Source of the DNA: Renibacterium sp. | GTDB lineage: Bacteria; Actinomycetota; Actinomycetes; Actinomycetales; Micrococcaceae | Reading direction: 5' to 3' | NCBI GenBank assembly: GCA_017419405.1 | Contig: JAFOLH010000013.1 | Coordinates: 1 to 64,000 of the forward strand | DNA: 64,000 nt | Shown here: piece by piece, positions 54,064 to 62,987 of the stretch | Layout: every line of letters begins with the position of its first letter | How positions within the stretch are numbered: the first letter of the stretch is position 1 | Made by a program: the position numbers and the translations under genes | Notes under the pieces: generated by a model | Told to the model about the DNA's origin: nothing | The model's input: only the letters and a program-made list of their open reading frames with translations | Database searches by the model: none

Positions 54064-54912
54064 ATGAGCAGGCTCACTTCGCTAAGCAAAGTCACCAGAA
54101 TGAACGCCGACGGCGGATCGCGACGGCGTGAAGACGTACTGGCCGCCGAGGAGCCGTTGGAGATCCGGATCGGCGACGAGCCGTTCAGCGTCACGATGCG
54201 CACCCCGGGTGCGGATTTCGACCTGGTGGCCGGATTCCTGGTCTCCGAGGGGGTGATCGCGGCCACCGACGAGTTGATTTCGCTCCGGTTCTGCGCCGGG
54301 GAAGATGAAAACGGCAGGCAGACCTTCAACGTGGTGCAGGCCCAGTTGCGCCCGGACGTGGTGCTGCCGGATCTGCACCGGCACGTTTACACGACGAGTT
54401 CTTGCGGAATCTGCGGTACCGCATCGATCGATGCGGTACGCAAATCGTCCCGGTTCGCTCCGGCCGAAGCGGCGCCCGGGTTCGCGCTGGAAATGCTGCT
54501 GGCTCTGCCGGACCAATTGCGCACCGGGCAACGGATCTTCGACAAGACCGGCGGCGTGCACGCGGCGGGGCTGTACCGCAGCAATGGGGAGCTGCTCTGC
54601 CTGCGGGAGGACGTAGGCCGGCACAATGCGGTGGACAAAGTCATCGGCTGGGCGTTGCGGGAAGGGCGGCTGCCGTTGCGGGATACGGTTTTGCAGGTCT
54701 CCGGCCGGGCATCCTTCGAACTCGTGCAGAAAGCCGCGATGGCGGGCATCCCGCTGCTCTCCGCGGTCAGCGCGCCGTCGTCGTTGGCCGTCCAGCTGGC
54801 CCAGCAGAGCGGCGTCGGCCTGATCGGATTCAACCGGGGCAGCTCGCTGAACGTGTACGCGGGGGCTCTGCCGCAGCAGTCTGAAGCCAGCGTCGGGGCC
54901 CTCGAGCGGTAG
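54064..54912 (+). CDS. fdhD: FdhD sulfurtransferase
   Basis: A 282-residue accessory enzyme that delivers sulfur from IscS to the Mo centre of FdhF-type enzymes. The conserved CxxC is CGIC (Cys114, Cys117) in SSCGICGTASID. Further motifs are FDKTGGVHAAGLY, REDVGRHNAVDKV and GRASFELVQKAAMAGIPLL. Divergent from the oxidoreductase with a 33-base gap, so they probably share a promoter region. Confidence 0.92.
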   Translation: MSRLTSLSKVTRMNADGGSRRREDVLAAEEPLEIRIGDEPFSVTMRTPGADFDLVAGFLVSEGVIAATDELISLRFCAGEDENGRQTFNVVQAQLRPDVVLPDLHRHVYTTSSCGICGTASIDAVRKSSRFAPAEAAPGFALEMLLALPDQLRTGQRIFDKTGGVHAAGLYRSNGELLCLREDVGRHNAVDKVIGWALREGRLPLRDTVLQVSGRASFELVQKAAMAGIPLLSAVSAPSSLAVQLAQQSGVGLIGFNRGSSLNVYAGALPQQSEASVGALER

Positions 54913-54938
54913 CAAGAAGGCTGGTCTTCTTGCTACCG
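54907..54938 (+). terminator. Hairpin overlapping the fdhD stop codon
   Basis: A perfect 13-bp stem (54907-54919 with 54926-54938) with loop GCTGGT. The fdhD stop TAG is inside its left arm. No T-run follows. Confidence 0.6.
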
Positions 54939-55123
54939 CAGGGCTGGGTTGCTCTCTGAAGCGCAGGTAAGGCGGCAGCGGTTCGGGATCTACTCGAAGC
55001 AACCGTGGAAAGGATTCCAAATCAGCCGCCGCAAGGCTTGGCAGCGGTTATGCGCACCGCTAGGCTTTGTAAGTCAAAACCTGAGACAAATAATTCAAAA
55101 CCTTGGCCAAATGAGGAGAATCC

Positions 55124-58100
55124 GTGCACGACGATCGTCGGCTGACTGAAGCGCGTCTGGACCGGTTCGTCCGGGAACGGATCGCCCCGGCCCGCTACCG
55201 CAAATCCGTTCCCCTGACCGTCACCGGCTGGGATGTCCCCGGAGAACCGGTACCGTTCGACGAAGCCGTCGGGCAGGATTTCGCCCCGGTTGCCGAAGGC
55301 GAAGCGTGGGGTGCGGCCTGGAGCACCAAGTGGCTGCACATCACCGGCACGGTTCCCGAGGGCTTCGGCGGCCCGGGCAGCAAGGCCGAAGTCGTCGTCG
55401 AACTCGGCTATGACAATGAAATGCCGGGCTTCCAATGCGAAGGAATTGCTTGGCGGCGCGACGGCAGCATCGTCAAGGCGCTCTCGCCGCGCAACAAGTA
55501 CGTGCCGTTGGAGCTGCTGAAGGGCACGGACGGCACGATCGACTTCTTCGTCGAAGCAGCGGCGAATCCGAATGTCGCGGGCGACTGGCAGTTCCAACCG
55601 ACGGCCTTGGGCGACAAAGCCACCTCCGGCACGGACCCGATCTACCGGATCGGCCGGATCGAGCTCGCCGAGCTGGACACCGAAGTGTGGGAGCTCAGCC
55701 AGGATATCTGGACGCTCTCCGGACTGATGCACGAGCTGCCCACCGAGTTGCCGCGGCGGCACGAAATCCTGCGCGCGCTGGAACGGATGCTCGACGTCTT
55801 GGACCCCGACGACGTCGCAGGCACCGCAGCGGCCGGCCGGGCCGAGTTGGCCCAGGTACTGGCGCAACCCGCATACGCTTCGGCGCACCAGCTGGTGGCG
55901 ACCGGCCACGCGCACATCGATTCCGCCTGGCTCTGGCCGGTCCGTGAAACCATCCGCAAGTGCGCGCGCACCTTTTCCAACGTGATCGCCCTGATGGACG
56001 AATACCCGGACTTCGTGTTCTCCTGCTCCTCGGCGCAGCAGCTGAAATGGATCAAGGATTTCTATCCGGAGCTGTTCGGCCGGATCAAGGAAAAGGTCGC
56101 TGCGGGCCAGTTCGTCCCGGTGGGCGGCATGTGGGTTGAATCGGACACCAATATGCCCGGTTCCGAGGCCATGGCGCGGCAGTTCCTGGAAGGCAAGAGC
56201 TTCTTCCGGAACGAGTTCGGCGTGGACGCGAAAGAGGCCTGGTTGCCGGATTCCTTCGGTTACTCCGGGGCCTTGCCGCAGATCGTGGCGGCGGCCGGGA
56301 TCGACTGGTTCCTGACCCAGAAGATTTCCTGGAATCAGGAGAACGTGATGCCGCACCACACCTTCCTCTGGGAAGGCATCGACGGCACCAGGCTGTTCAC
56401 CCACTTCCCGCCGGTGGACACCTACAACTCCGAGTTGAACGGCCGCGAGCTGGCGCACGCGCAGCGCAATTACCGGGAGAAGGGGCGCAGCAACGTTTCC
56501 CTGGTGCCGTTCGGCTGGGGCGACGGCGGCGGCGGACCAACCCGGGAAATGGTCGCCGCAGCCCGGCGCACCGCAGACCTTGAGGGATCCCCGGCGGTCC
56601 GGATGGCCAGTGCGAAGAGTTTCTTCGAGCAGGCCCAAACCGACTACCCGGCCCCACCGGTGTGGTTGGGCGAGATGTATTTGGAGCTGCACCGAGGCAC
56701 CTACACCACGCAAGCGAACACCAAAAAGGGCAATCGGCGCAGCGAGCACTTGCTCCGCGAAGCCGAGCTCTGGGCCGCCACCGCCGCGGTGCGCTGCGGC
56801 ACCGAATACCCGGCGGCGGAAATCAAGCGGCTTTGGCACTTGGTGCTGCTGCAGCAATTCCACGACATCCTGCCCGGCAGCTCGATCGCCTGGGTCCATC
56901 AGGATGCGGAACGGAACTACGCCGCGATCGCGGTTTCCCTGGAGCAGATCATCGCGGACTCGATGCAGGCGCTGGTCGGCGAGGGGGATACCGATTTCAG
57001 CTTCAACGCCGCTCCGCACGAACGCGACGGGGTTCCGGCGCTCGCCGCCGCTCCCGCAGTGCGCAGCGAGTCCCCGGTGCAGGTGACCGAGCTGGACGGC
57101 GGTTATGTGCTGGACAACGGGATCATCCGCGCCGTGATCGACAGCAGCGGCCTGGTGACTTCCCTGATGGACTTCGCCACCGGTCGCGAGGCGATCGCTC
57201 CGGGCGGGGCCGGCAACAAACTCGAACTGCACCGGGACACCCCGAATGCTTGGGACGGCTGGGACATCGACGAGTTCTACCGGCGAAATGTGAGCTTCTG
57301 CTCGGACGTGCGTTCGGTCACCCTGGAACGCGGTGGCTGGGACGCCGTGGTGGTGGTCGAGCGGCTGGTGGGGTCCTCGCCGCTGACCCAGCGGATCAGC
57401 CTGGCCGCCGGATCGCCGTCCTTGACCATCGTCAACCGGATCGACTGGCAAGAACGGGAGAAACTGCTCAAACTCGGCTTCGATCTGGACGTCCGGGCCG
57501 AGCGCAGCGCCTCGGAGACCCAATTCGGCCACATCTTCCGACCGACCCACACGAACACCTCGTGGGAAGCTGCGAAGTTCGAGATCTGTGCGCACCGCTG
57601 GATCCACGTGGCAGAACCGGGGTACGGGGTCGCGGTCTCCAACGCCTCCAGTTACGGGCACGATGTGACCCGGGCAATGCGCGGTGCGGACCACGGAACG
57701 ACGACGACGGTACGGCTGTCGCTGCTGCGCGCTCCGAAGTTCCCGGACCCCACCGCGGACCAGGGCGCGCATGAACTGACGGTCTCGATCCGACCCGGCG
57801 CCAGCATCGCGGATGCGGTCGAGGAGGGTTACCGGACCAACCTCGCCCCCCGTGTGGTCTCCGGGGCGCAGCCGGTGGAGGCGCTGTTCTCGGTTTTCAA
57901 CGCGGCCTTGACGATCGAAGCGGTCAAGCTCGCCGAAGACGGATCCGGCGACGTGGTGGTGCGCCTCTACGAGGCGTTGGGGGAACGCTCGACGGGATTG
58001 CTGCGGGCCAACTTCCCGGTCTCCGAGGTCAGCGTCACCGACTTGCTGGAAGACCGCGTGGATCCGCCGGCCGGCGTCGTGCTCGGGGCGGATTCGGCGG

Positions 58101-58150
58101 AATTGACCTTGCGGCCGTTCCAGTTGGTGACCCTGCGCTTCAAACGCTGA
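55124..58150 (+). CDS. Alpha-mannosidase, GH38
   Basis: A 1008-residue glycoside hydrolase family 38 enzyme. Zn-binding HAHID (His262, Asp266) in ATGHAHIDSAWLWPVRET; nucleophile region LPDSFGYSGALPQI with Asp376; EGIDGTRLFTHFPP and QQFHDILPGSSIAWVHQDA further on; and a C-terminal beta-sandwich from about 700. It has no signal peptide, so it acts in the cytoplasm, probably releasing mannose from imported mannosides. GAGGAGAAT precedes GTG 55124. No transport or regulator gene is beside it. Confidence 0.92.
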   Translation: MHDDRRLTEARLDRFVRERIAPARYRKSVPLTVTGWDVPGEPVPFDEAVGQDFAPVAEGEAWGAAWSTKWLHITGTVPEGFGGPGSKAEVVVELGYDNEMPGFQCEGIAWRRDGSIVKALSPRNKYVPLELLKGTDGTIDFFVEAAANPNVAGDWQFQPTALGDKATSGTDPIYRIGRIELAELDTEVWELSQDIWTLSGLMHELPTELPRRHEILRALERMLDVLDPDDVAGTAAAGRAELAQVLAQPAYASAHQLVATGHAHIDSAWLWPVRETIRKCARTFSNVIALMDEYPDFVFSCSSAQQLKWIKDFYPELFGRIKEKVAAGQFVPVGGMWVESDTNMPGSEAMARQFLEGKSFFRNEFGVDAKEAWLPDSFGYSGALPQIVAAAGIDWFLTQKISWNQENVMPHHTFLWEGIDGTRLFTHFPPVDTYNSELNGRELAHAQRNYREKGRSNVSLVPFGWGDGGGGPTREMVAAARRTADLEGSPAVRMASAKSFFEQAQTDYPAPPVWLGEMYLELHRGTYTTQANTKKGNRRSEHLLREAELWAATAAVRCGTEYPAAEIKRLWHLVLLQQFHDILPGSSIAWVHQDAERNYAAIAVSLEQIIADSMQALVGEGDTDFSFNAAPHERDGVPALAAAPAVRSESPVQVTELDGGYVLDNGIIRAVIDSSGLVTSLMDFATGREAIAPGGAGNKLELHRDTPNAWDGWDIDEFYRRNVSFCSDVRSVTLERGGWDAVVVVERLVGSSPLTQRISLAAGSPSLTIVNRIDWQEREKLLKLGFDLDVRAERSASETQFGHIFRPTHTNTSWEAAKFEICAHRWIHVAEPGYGVAVSNASSYGHDVTRAMRGADHGTTTTVRLSLLRAPKFPDPTADQGAHELTVSIRPGASIADAVEEGYRTNLAPRVVSGAQPVEALFSVFNAALTIEAVKLAEDGSGDVVVRLYEALGERSTGLLRANFPVSEVSVTDLLEDRVDPPAGVVLGADSAELTLRPFQLVTLRFKR

Positions 58151-58345
58151 TTTACGCCGAGTATTTCAGACCTGCGAGAACAGATCTGCACAGATGGCTT
58201 ACTTGGAGCCGAGGAAATTGGTCTCGGCAACAACTTTGGAAACTTCAGCCACATTATCGGTGCAGAAGTGTTCCAGCTCGCCGACCGGTATTCTGGAATA
58301 GCTCGTGGGAGCCGGAGGATCTTTGCCGGGATGATCGGAGGCCAG

Positions 58346-59053
58346 ATGGAATCGAGCAATGAGCGTAGGGCACCGGTCTGGTTACGTGTGGTTTTCGGCT
58401 GCGGGCTAGTGCTCTGCCTGGCCGGTGCGGTGCTTTTCTTCGTGCGTTACCGGGTTTACGTGGTGCCCAGTCCTTCGATGGTCCCCACTTTGCAAGTGGG
58501 GGACCGGATGATCGCCGATACCTGGGACCGGAGTCCGAAGGCCGGCGACCTCGTGGTTTTCAACGCGAGGGACTGGGGTGCCCAAGCAGCTGCCTCGACC
58601 GAAGTGAAGCGAGTGCTCGCGGTGGCCGGAGATTCCGTGAGCTGCTGTTCCGTGGGCGGGCAGCTCGGGGTCAACGGGCAGGCGGTGCCCGAGCCTTACC
58701 TGAATCAGGTGCCAGGCCAGCCGACCGTGGCATCTGCGACGCCGTTCACGGCGCAAGTTCCGGCCGGCCGGGTCTTCCTCCTGGGCGACAACCGGAACGC
58801 TTCGTTGGATTCCCGGGCGCAGTTGCAGAACCAGTCCGGGACAATCGCGGAATCCGACATCCAGTCAAAGGTCGTCGCGGTTGGGCTGCCGTTGGAACGG
58901 CTTTCCTTCGTGGGCGGGGTCGGACCCGGGAACTTCTTTTCCCTGCTGGTGCTGGGCACTGCAGCCGGCGTCGCGGCGGCATTGCTTTCGGGCTTGGCGC
59001 TACTGGTGCTCTGGGCCGGCCAGTTCGTGGTCAGGCGGCCGGCAGGACGTTGA
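58346..59053 (+). CDS. lepB: Signal peptidase I
   Basis: A 235-residue membrane peptidase: N-terminal helix (about 12-34), catalytic Ser44 in PSPSMVPTL and Lys88 in TEVKRVLAVAGD, box E GDNRNASLDSR, then a second hydrophobic helix at about 198-226. It cleaves signal peptides of exported proteins. ATG 58346 is chosen with CGGAGG seven bases upstream; the ATG at 58331 is less favourable. Its 3' end overlaps the convergent DUF6114 gene by 23 bases. Confidence 0.9.
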   Translation: MESSNERRAPVWLRVVFGCGLVLCLAGAVLFFVRYRVYVVPSPSMVPTLQVGDRMIADTWDRSPKAGDLVVFNARDWGAQAAASTEVKRVLAVAGDSVSCCSVGGQLGVNGQAVPEPYLNQVPGQPTVASATPFTAQVPAGRVFLLGDNRNASLDSRAQLQNQSGTIAESDIQSKVVAVGLPLERLSFVGGVGPGNFFSLLVLGTAAGVAAALLSGLALLVLWAGQFVVRRPAGR

Positions 59054-60605
59054 TCTTCAGATTCGGTGCGCTGCTGATGTCGATCTTCATGAGTACTTGG
59101 TCCATCGAAATATCGCTCGCCACGAACAGCGGGATCGGCACGCTGAGCCAACTCGGCACCGAATCCGGGGTCAGCCTAATCGGCGCGACCGGCAACCCGA
59201 GGACGCCCACCCAGGCATCGAGCTGGGTCACGTAGACTTCCATGTTCCGGCCCACGATTTCGCTGTTCCAGGTGACTCTCGGGCCGGCGTCGGTGCTGGC
59301 CAGCGAGTAGGCCTTGGCGGTCAGGGAGTTTGCGGTCAAGACCAGAACTTTGAGCGGTCCATTGACGGTATTGACGTATTTGCTGCCTTTGACCGTGAAG
59401 AGATCGGCGGACAGGTTCTTGACCGTCACTTTTGAGATGTTCACGTTGACGGTTTCCTGCGCCGGCGCAGCGGAAATCACCGGTGGCGCAGTGGTGGAAT
59501 CGTCCGGCGAGTCCGCCGCCGGGGCGCCCTGCTCGTTTGCGGCCGGATCCGGCGAGGCTCCGGGCGTTCCGGGAGCCGAAGGCCCAGTTCCCGGCACCGA
59601 AGGTGCGGTGCCCGGCACCGAAGGCCCAGTACCCGGCACCGAAGGCTTCGGCAGATTGGTCGGCAGATTGGTCGGCAGGGAAGTCGGCCGCGGTGTCGGG
59701 GCCGGGGTGCTCGGCGAGGGGCTTTTGCTCTGGCCGGGCCAGGTGGGCCAGGTCGGCCACCAGGTGGGCCATGCCGCGCTCGAGGTGCTGGCTTGGGCCG
59801 AAGCCACGCCGAGGGGCACCAGCAAGGCGGCGGTGACTGTCGAGGCCAGCAGCAGCATTGCGAGCGGCAACACCCGGTGTTTGCGTCCGCTTTTGGGTTC
59901 CTGATCCGGCCGGACGCCGTCGTCTGCGGCCTCGAGGCTCGGATCGGTCTCCTCCTCGACGGTCTCCGGATCCAGGGGCTCCGGGTCCAAGACCGCGGAT
60001 TCAGCGGTCTCCGCTGCGGCGGAAATCGCCGGTACCTGGGCAGTTGCCACGGACAACGGCATGGTCGGTGCAGCGGTTTCGACTGCGGCGTCGGGTTCGG
60101 TTGCCGCGGCCCGGCGCGCTGCGCGACGGGCAACAATGGCCCGACGGCGGGCTGCCTGGCGCCGTCCCTCGGCAGAGTTTTCCGGCGGTTGCCAGCCGAA
60201 GGCCATGCTCGAGCCGAGCAATCCGAAGATCAGGCCGATGCCGAAGCCGCCCAGATTCGAGGTGACGAACGAGATCGCGCAGCATACCGCCGCGACGACC
60301 GCGATGAAGCTGCGTTGTTGCGGGGCGAACCAGACGAAGAGGCCGGCGACGATGATGATGAATCCGATGGCCGCACCGGAAATCGCCGCCATGCCCACCG
60401 TCAACATGATGGGCAGCGGCGCCAGTGGCAAGGAAAGGATGATGCCGCCGCTGATCAACAGGTAGATCCCGGCCCAGAACGGACGGCTCCGCCGCCAGTC
60501 GCGGAACCAGTGACGGGCGCGGGGGAAAGGCAGGATCCGGTCCAACCAGTCGGCGGCGCGGACCCTGGATTCTTTGACGGTGTTGACTGCGGAACGTAGC
60601 GACAT
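59031..60605 (-). CDS. DUF6114 membrane protein with wall-linker repeats
   Basis: A 524-residue protein: cytoplasmic N-terminus, four hydrophobic helices at about 42-135 (GIYLLISGGIILSLPLAPLPIMLTVGMAAI...), an acidic/Ala-rich cytoplasmic segment, another helix at about 245-268, then an extracellular Trp/Pro/Ser linker (WPTWWPTWPTWPG; SVPGT(G/A)P repeats four times) and a C-terminal domain of about 150 residues (VNVNISKVTVKNLSADLFTVKGSKYVNTV...). It matches the actinobacterial DUF6114 family, usually found with DUF6230. Function unknown. Transcribed just after the DUF6230 gene. Confidence 0.7.
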   Translation of the reverse strand: MSLRSAVNTVKESRVRAADWLDRILPFPRARHWFRDWRRSRPFWAGIYLLISGGIILSLPLAPLPIMLTVGMAAISGAAIGFIIIVAGLFVWFAPQQRSFIAVVAAVCCAISFVTSNLGGFGIGLIFGLLGSSMAFGWQPPENSAEGRRQAARRRAIVARRAARRAAATEPDAAVETAAPTMPLSVATAQVPAISAAAETAESAVLDPEPLDPETVEEETDPSLEAADDGVRPDQEPKSGRKHRVLPLAMLLLASTVTAALLVPLGVASAQASTSSAAWPTWWPTWPTWPGQSKSPSPSTPAPTPRPTSLPTNLPTNLPKPSVPGTGPSVPGTAPSVPGTGPSAPGTPGASPDPAANEQGAPAADSPDDSTTAPPVISAAPAQETVNVNISKVTVKNLSADLFTVKGSKYVNTVNGPLKVLVLTANSLTAKAYSLASTDAGPRVTWNSEIVGRNMEVYVTQLDAWVGVLGLPVAPIRLTPDSVPSWLSVPIPLFVASDISMDQVLMKIDISSAPNLKINVLPAA

Positions 60606-60654
60606 CGGTACAATCCTTCGATCAGTTGTTGCCTTGGATCAAGGCCGAACCGGA

Positions 60655-60686
60655 AGGGGGTGCGGATTCGAAGCTCCGCACCCCCT
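60655..60686 (-). terminator. Hairpin between DUF6230 and DUF6114 genes
   Basis: A 12-bp stem (AGGGGGTGCGGA 60655-60666 with 60675-60686) with loop TTCGAAGC lies in the 117-base gap between the two leftward genes. It could reduce readthrough from the DUF6230 gene into DUF6114 and so set their ratio. Confidence 0.6.
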
Positions 60687-60722
60687 CCTGGTCCAATCGG
60701 CTAGCGGCAATTCATTGCCGGC

Positions 60723-61340
60723 TCAGTAGCATTCCTTGACGCCTGCGCTCATCGAGAGCTCGAGCCCGGAGATCTTCATGGTGCCGCCGGTGGCTTGCCA
60801 GGCGGTGGCCTTGAAGTTGTTGGCGCTCAAGTTCTTGGCCTGGAAACCGAAGGCCCCCGGAGTGCCGGTGAAGCCCGGTGCGGCATCCAGGGTCGAAGCA
60901 TCCCGACCGGCCTGCATGCCGGAAACCGAGGCGTCGCCGCCCAGGAGCGATGACGCATCAGCGGTGATCGTGCTGCCTTCCACCGGAGCATCCTTGCCGG
61001 CGAAGAGATTCATGGAAACCGGGCCGAAAATCGGCACGTCCACGACAGCGGAAGCGCACATGTTCCGCAGGCTGGCCGAGGTGATGCCGGCCAGCATCAC
61101 CGGATGGCCGGCCCCCGTGGTGCTGCTTGCGGTGCCCATATAGGCGGACATGCCGTCTGCCGAGACGGACTCGGCAGTCAGCTTGACGTTACCGCCGGAG
61201 ACGCCGAACGAAGCGGCCAAGGCGCCTTGCGCCATGCCGACCGCCAAGACGCCGACGACGGCGATGGATGGTACGAAGAGAACGGCCGAACGGCGCCACT
61301 TGGTGCGGCCGCCACGTGCAGAGCTGGTGCTGGTTTTCAT
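60723..61340 (-). CDS. DUF6230 secreted protein
   Basis: A 205-residue exported protein: basic N-terminus, hydrophobic helix at about 19-40, signal-peptidase site near GALAA, and a mature domain of beta-rich character (GVSGGNVKLTAESVSADGMSAYMGTA; GFQAKNLSANNFKATAWQATGGTMKISGLELSMSAGVKECY). Two cysteines (in RNMCASAV and at the C-terminal KECY) could form a disulfide. AAGGAGG precedes ATG 61340. It matches the DUF6230 family. It is probably secreted in quantity, with unknown role. Confidence 0.72.
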   Translation of the reverse strand: MKTSTSSARGGRTKWRRSAVLFVPSIAVVGVLAVGMAQGALAASFGVSGGNVKLTAESVSADGMSAYMGTASSTTGAGHPVMLAGITSASLRNMCASAVVDVPIFGPVSMNLFAGKDAPVEGSTITADASSLLGGDASVSGMQAGRDASTLDAAPGFTGTPGAFGFQAKNLSANNFKATAWQATGGTMKISGLELSMSAGVKECY

Positions 61341-61399
61341 AGGTTCCTCCTTGATCCCATGTACGTTGCAGAGCTCGTAACCCCAATGTTGATGACACA

Positions 61400-61428
61400 T
61401 TGACACAACAAGTGTTTCTAAGTATCAA
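61400..61428 (+). promoter_or_regulatory. Putative promoter and operator of the tetR-type gene
   Basis: TTGACA (61400-61405) and TATCAA (61423-61428) have the ideal 17-base spacing. A small inverted repeat ACAC-AACAA-GTGT (61403-61415) overlaps the spacer and is a candidate operator for the adjacent TetR regulator, controlling both directions. Confidence 0.45.
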
Positions 61429-61566
61429 TCAGGAAAACCAGGCAGGCAAGACTTTTTCGCGGCGATTTTGAATATGACGCAGCTCACAGGTTGTGAAATC
61501 GGACCGGGTCATATTCCGGCGTGGACCAGGACTCGCGATGCCACCTGGGGATATACTTCGGCAATA

Positions 61567-62196
61567 ATGAACGTATTAGGAGACCTGGACAGCGTCCAAC
61601 CACCGGCCGCCGAACCGGTGACGGATCTGATCGGCAATCGCATCCTCGCGGCCGCATCGGAACAGTTCGGTGCTCAGGGCATCCGCAAATCGAGCGTCGA
61701 AGATGTCGCCCGGCGCGCCGGGGTATCCCGGATCACGGTCTACCGGCGGTTCAAAAACAAGGACGTGCTGATCGAGCAGGTCATCATCCGTGAATTGCAG
61801 AAGCTGATGACCGGATTCGAAGACGCGGTCTCCAAGCCGGGGAAAGCCGCCGACGTGGTGGTGGACGGAGTGACCATCATCCTCCGCTCGATCAACGGCA
61901 ATCCCTTGTACAAGGAAGCGCTGCTCTGGGGGCAGGGTCCCGACGCCGAAGTCCAGGGCCGTTCCTATGACGAATCGATCATCGTCTTCGTGATCGATTT
62001 CGTGGCCCGGCTGATGCGTCGGGAGCAGGAAACGCTCAGGCTACCGGCGGATTTGGAAGTCGACGTGGTGGCCGAGCTGCTGGTTCGGTTGACCGTGTCC
62101 TTCGTGATCACTCCGGCGATCAAGGTCGATTTCAACGACGAAGCAGAAGTGCAGGGCATGGTGGCCAAGTACTTGGTGCCGATGCTCGGCGTCTAG
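61567..62196 (+). CDS. TetR-family transcription regulator
   Basis: A 209-residue regulator with a TetR helix-turn-helix at about 25-70 (NRILAAASEQFGAQGIRKSSVEDVARRAGVSRITVYRRFKNKDVLIEQV) and a helical ligand domain. ATG 61567 is chosen; its ribosome-binding site is weak and upstream in-frame starts exist. It diverges from the DUF6230/DUF6114 genes and probably controls them. Its 3' end overlaps the convergent ABC ATPase by four bases. Ligand unknown. Confidence 0.85.
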   Translation: MNVLGDLDSVQPPAAEPVTDLIGNRILAAASEQFGAQGIRKSSVEDVARRAGVSRITVYRRFKNKDVLIEQVIIRELQKLMTGFEDAVSKPGKAADVVVDGVTIILRSINGNPLYKEALLWGQGPDAEVQGRSYDESIIVFVIDFVARLMRREQETLRLPADLEVDVVAELLVRLTVSFVITPAIKVDFNDEAEVQGMVAKYLVPMLGV

Positions 62197-62987
62197 TCCT
62201 CGCGCAAAATCCGTTTCAGGAATTGCCGGGTCCGGGCCTCCCGGGGATCCACCAATACTTGCCCGGCCGGGCCGTGTTCCACGACCACTCCACCATCGAT
62301 GAACACCACGTCATCGGCGATTTGCCGGGCGAAAGCCAATTCGTGGGTGACCAGCACCATGGTCCAACCTTCGAGAGCCAGCTCCTTGATCACGGTCAGC
62401 ACATCGCCCACGAGCTCCGGGTCCAGTGCCGAGGTCGGCTCGTCGAAGAGCAGCAGTTGCGGACGCAGGGCCAAAGCCCGGACGATGCCCACGCGCTGCT
62501 GCTGACCACCCGAGAGCTCGAACGGGTAGGCATCCTTCTTCGCCAGCAAACCGACCCTGGACAACAATGATTCGGCCTCGGCGACCGCCTCGGACCGCGG
62601 CCGTTTCTGGACCTGGACCGGGCCTTCGATGATGTTTTCCAGCACGGTCTTGTGCGGAAAAAGATTGTAGTGCTGGAAGACCATCGCGGAGCGGTCCCGC
62701 AAGGCGGCGATTTCGCGCTTGCCGGGCTTGCCGGCGAAGTCCACCGTGACATCGCCGATCTCGACCACTCCGGCGTCGGGCGTTTCCAAGCCGTTGAGCG
62801 AGCGGAGCACTGTGGTCTTGCCGGATCCGGAGGGCCCGATCAGGGCCACCACGGATCCTCGGCGCACGCTCAGGTCGATGCCTTTGAGCACTTCGTTGGC
62901 ACCGAAGGCTTTGCGCAGCCCGGAAACCGACAGCACGGTTTCTCCGGTGGACGGCTGATCCCGGGCGATCCGTTCAGTGGGCGACAT
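62193..62987 (-). CDS. Polar amino-acid ABC transporter ATPase
   Basis: A 264-residue importer ATPase of the PAAT family (glutamine/cystine type): Walker A GPSGSGKTT, signature LSGGQQQRV, Walker B LLLFDEPTSALDPE, and MVLVTHELAFAR. It energises uptake together with the permease gene just upstream (overlap of 14 bases). The binding protein is at the window edge. The substrate is uncertain, with cystine or glutamine the most usual. Confidence 0.9.
   Translation of the reverse strand: MSPTERIARDQPSTGETVLSVSGLRKAFGANEVLKGIDLSVRRGSVVALIGPSGSGKTTVLRSLNGLETPDAGVVEIGDVTVDFAGKPGKREIAALRDRSAMVFQHYNLFPHKTVLENIIEGPVQVQKRPRSEAVAEAESLLSRVGLLAKKDAYPFELSGGQQQRVGIVRALALRPQLLLFDEPTSALDPELVGDVLTVIKELALEGWTMVLVTHELAFARQIADDVVFIDGGVVVEHGPAGQVLVDPREARTRQFLKRILRED

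Noticed and set aside
55022-57772. Long leftward frame of 916 codons opposite the GH38 gene
   Set aside because: An antisense shadow caused by high G+C codon bias; the composition is His/Arg/Gly-rich without domains, while the opposite strand is an excellent GH38.
59575-59650. Tandem repeats considered as an intergenic array
   Set aside because: They lie inside the DUF6114 gene and encode the SVPGT(G/A)P wall-linker repeats.
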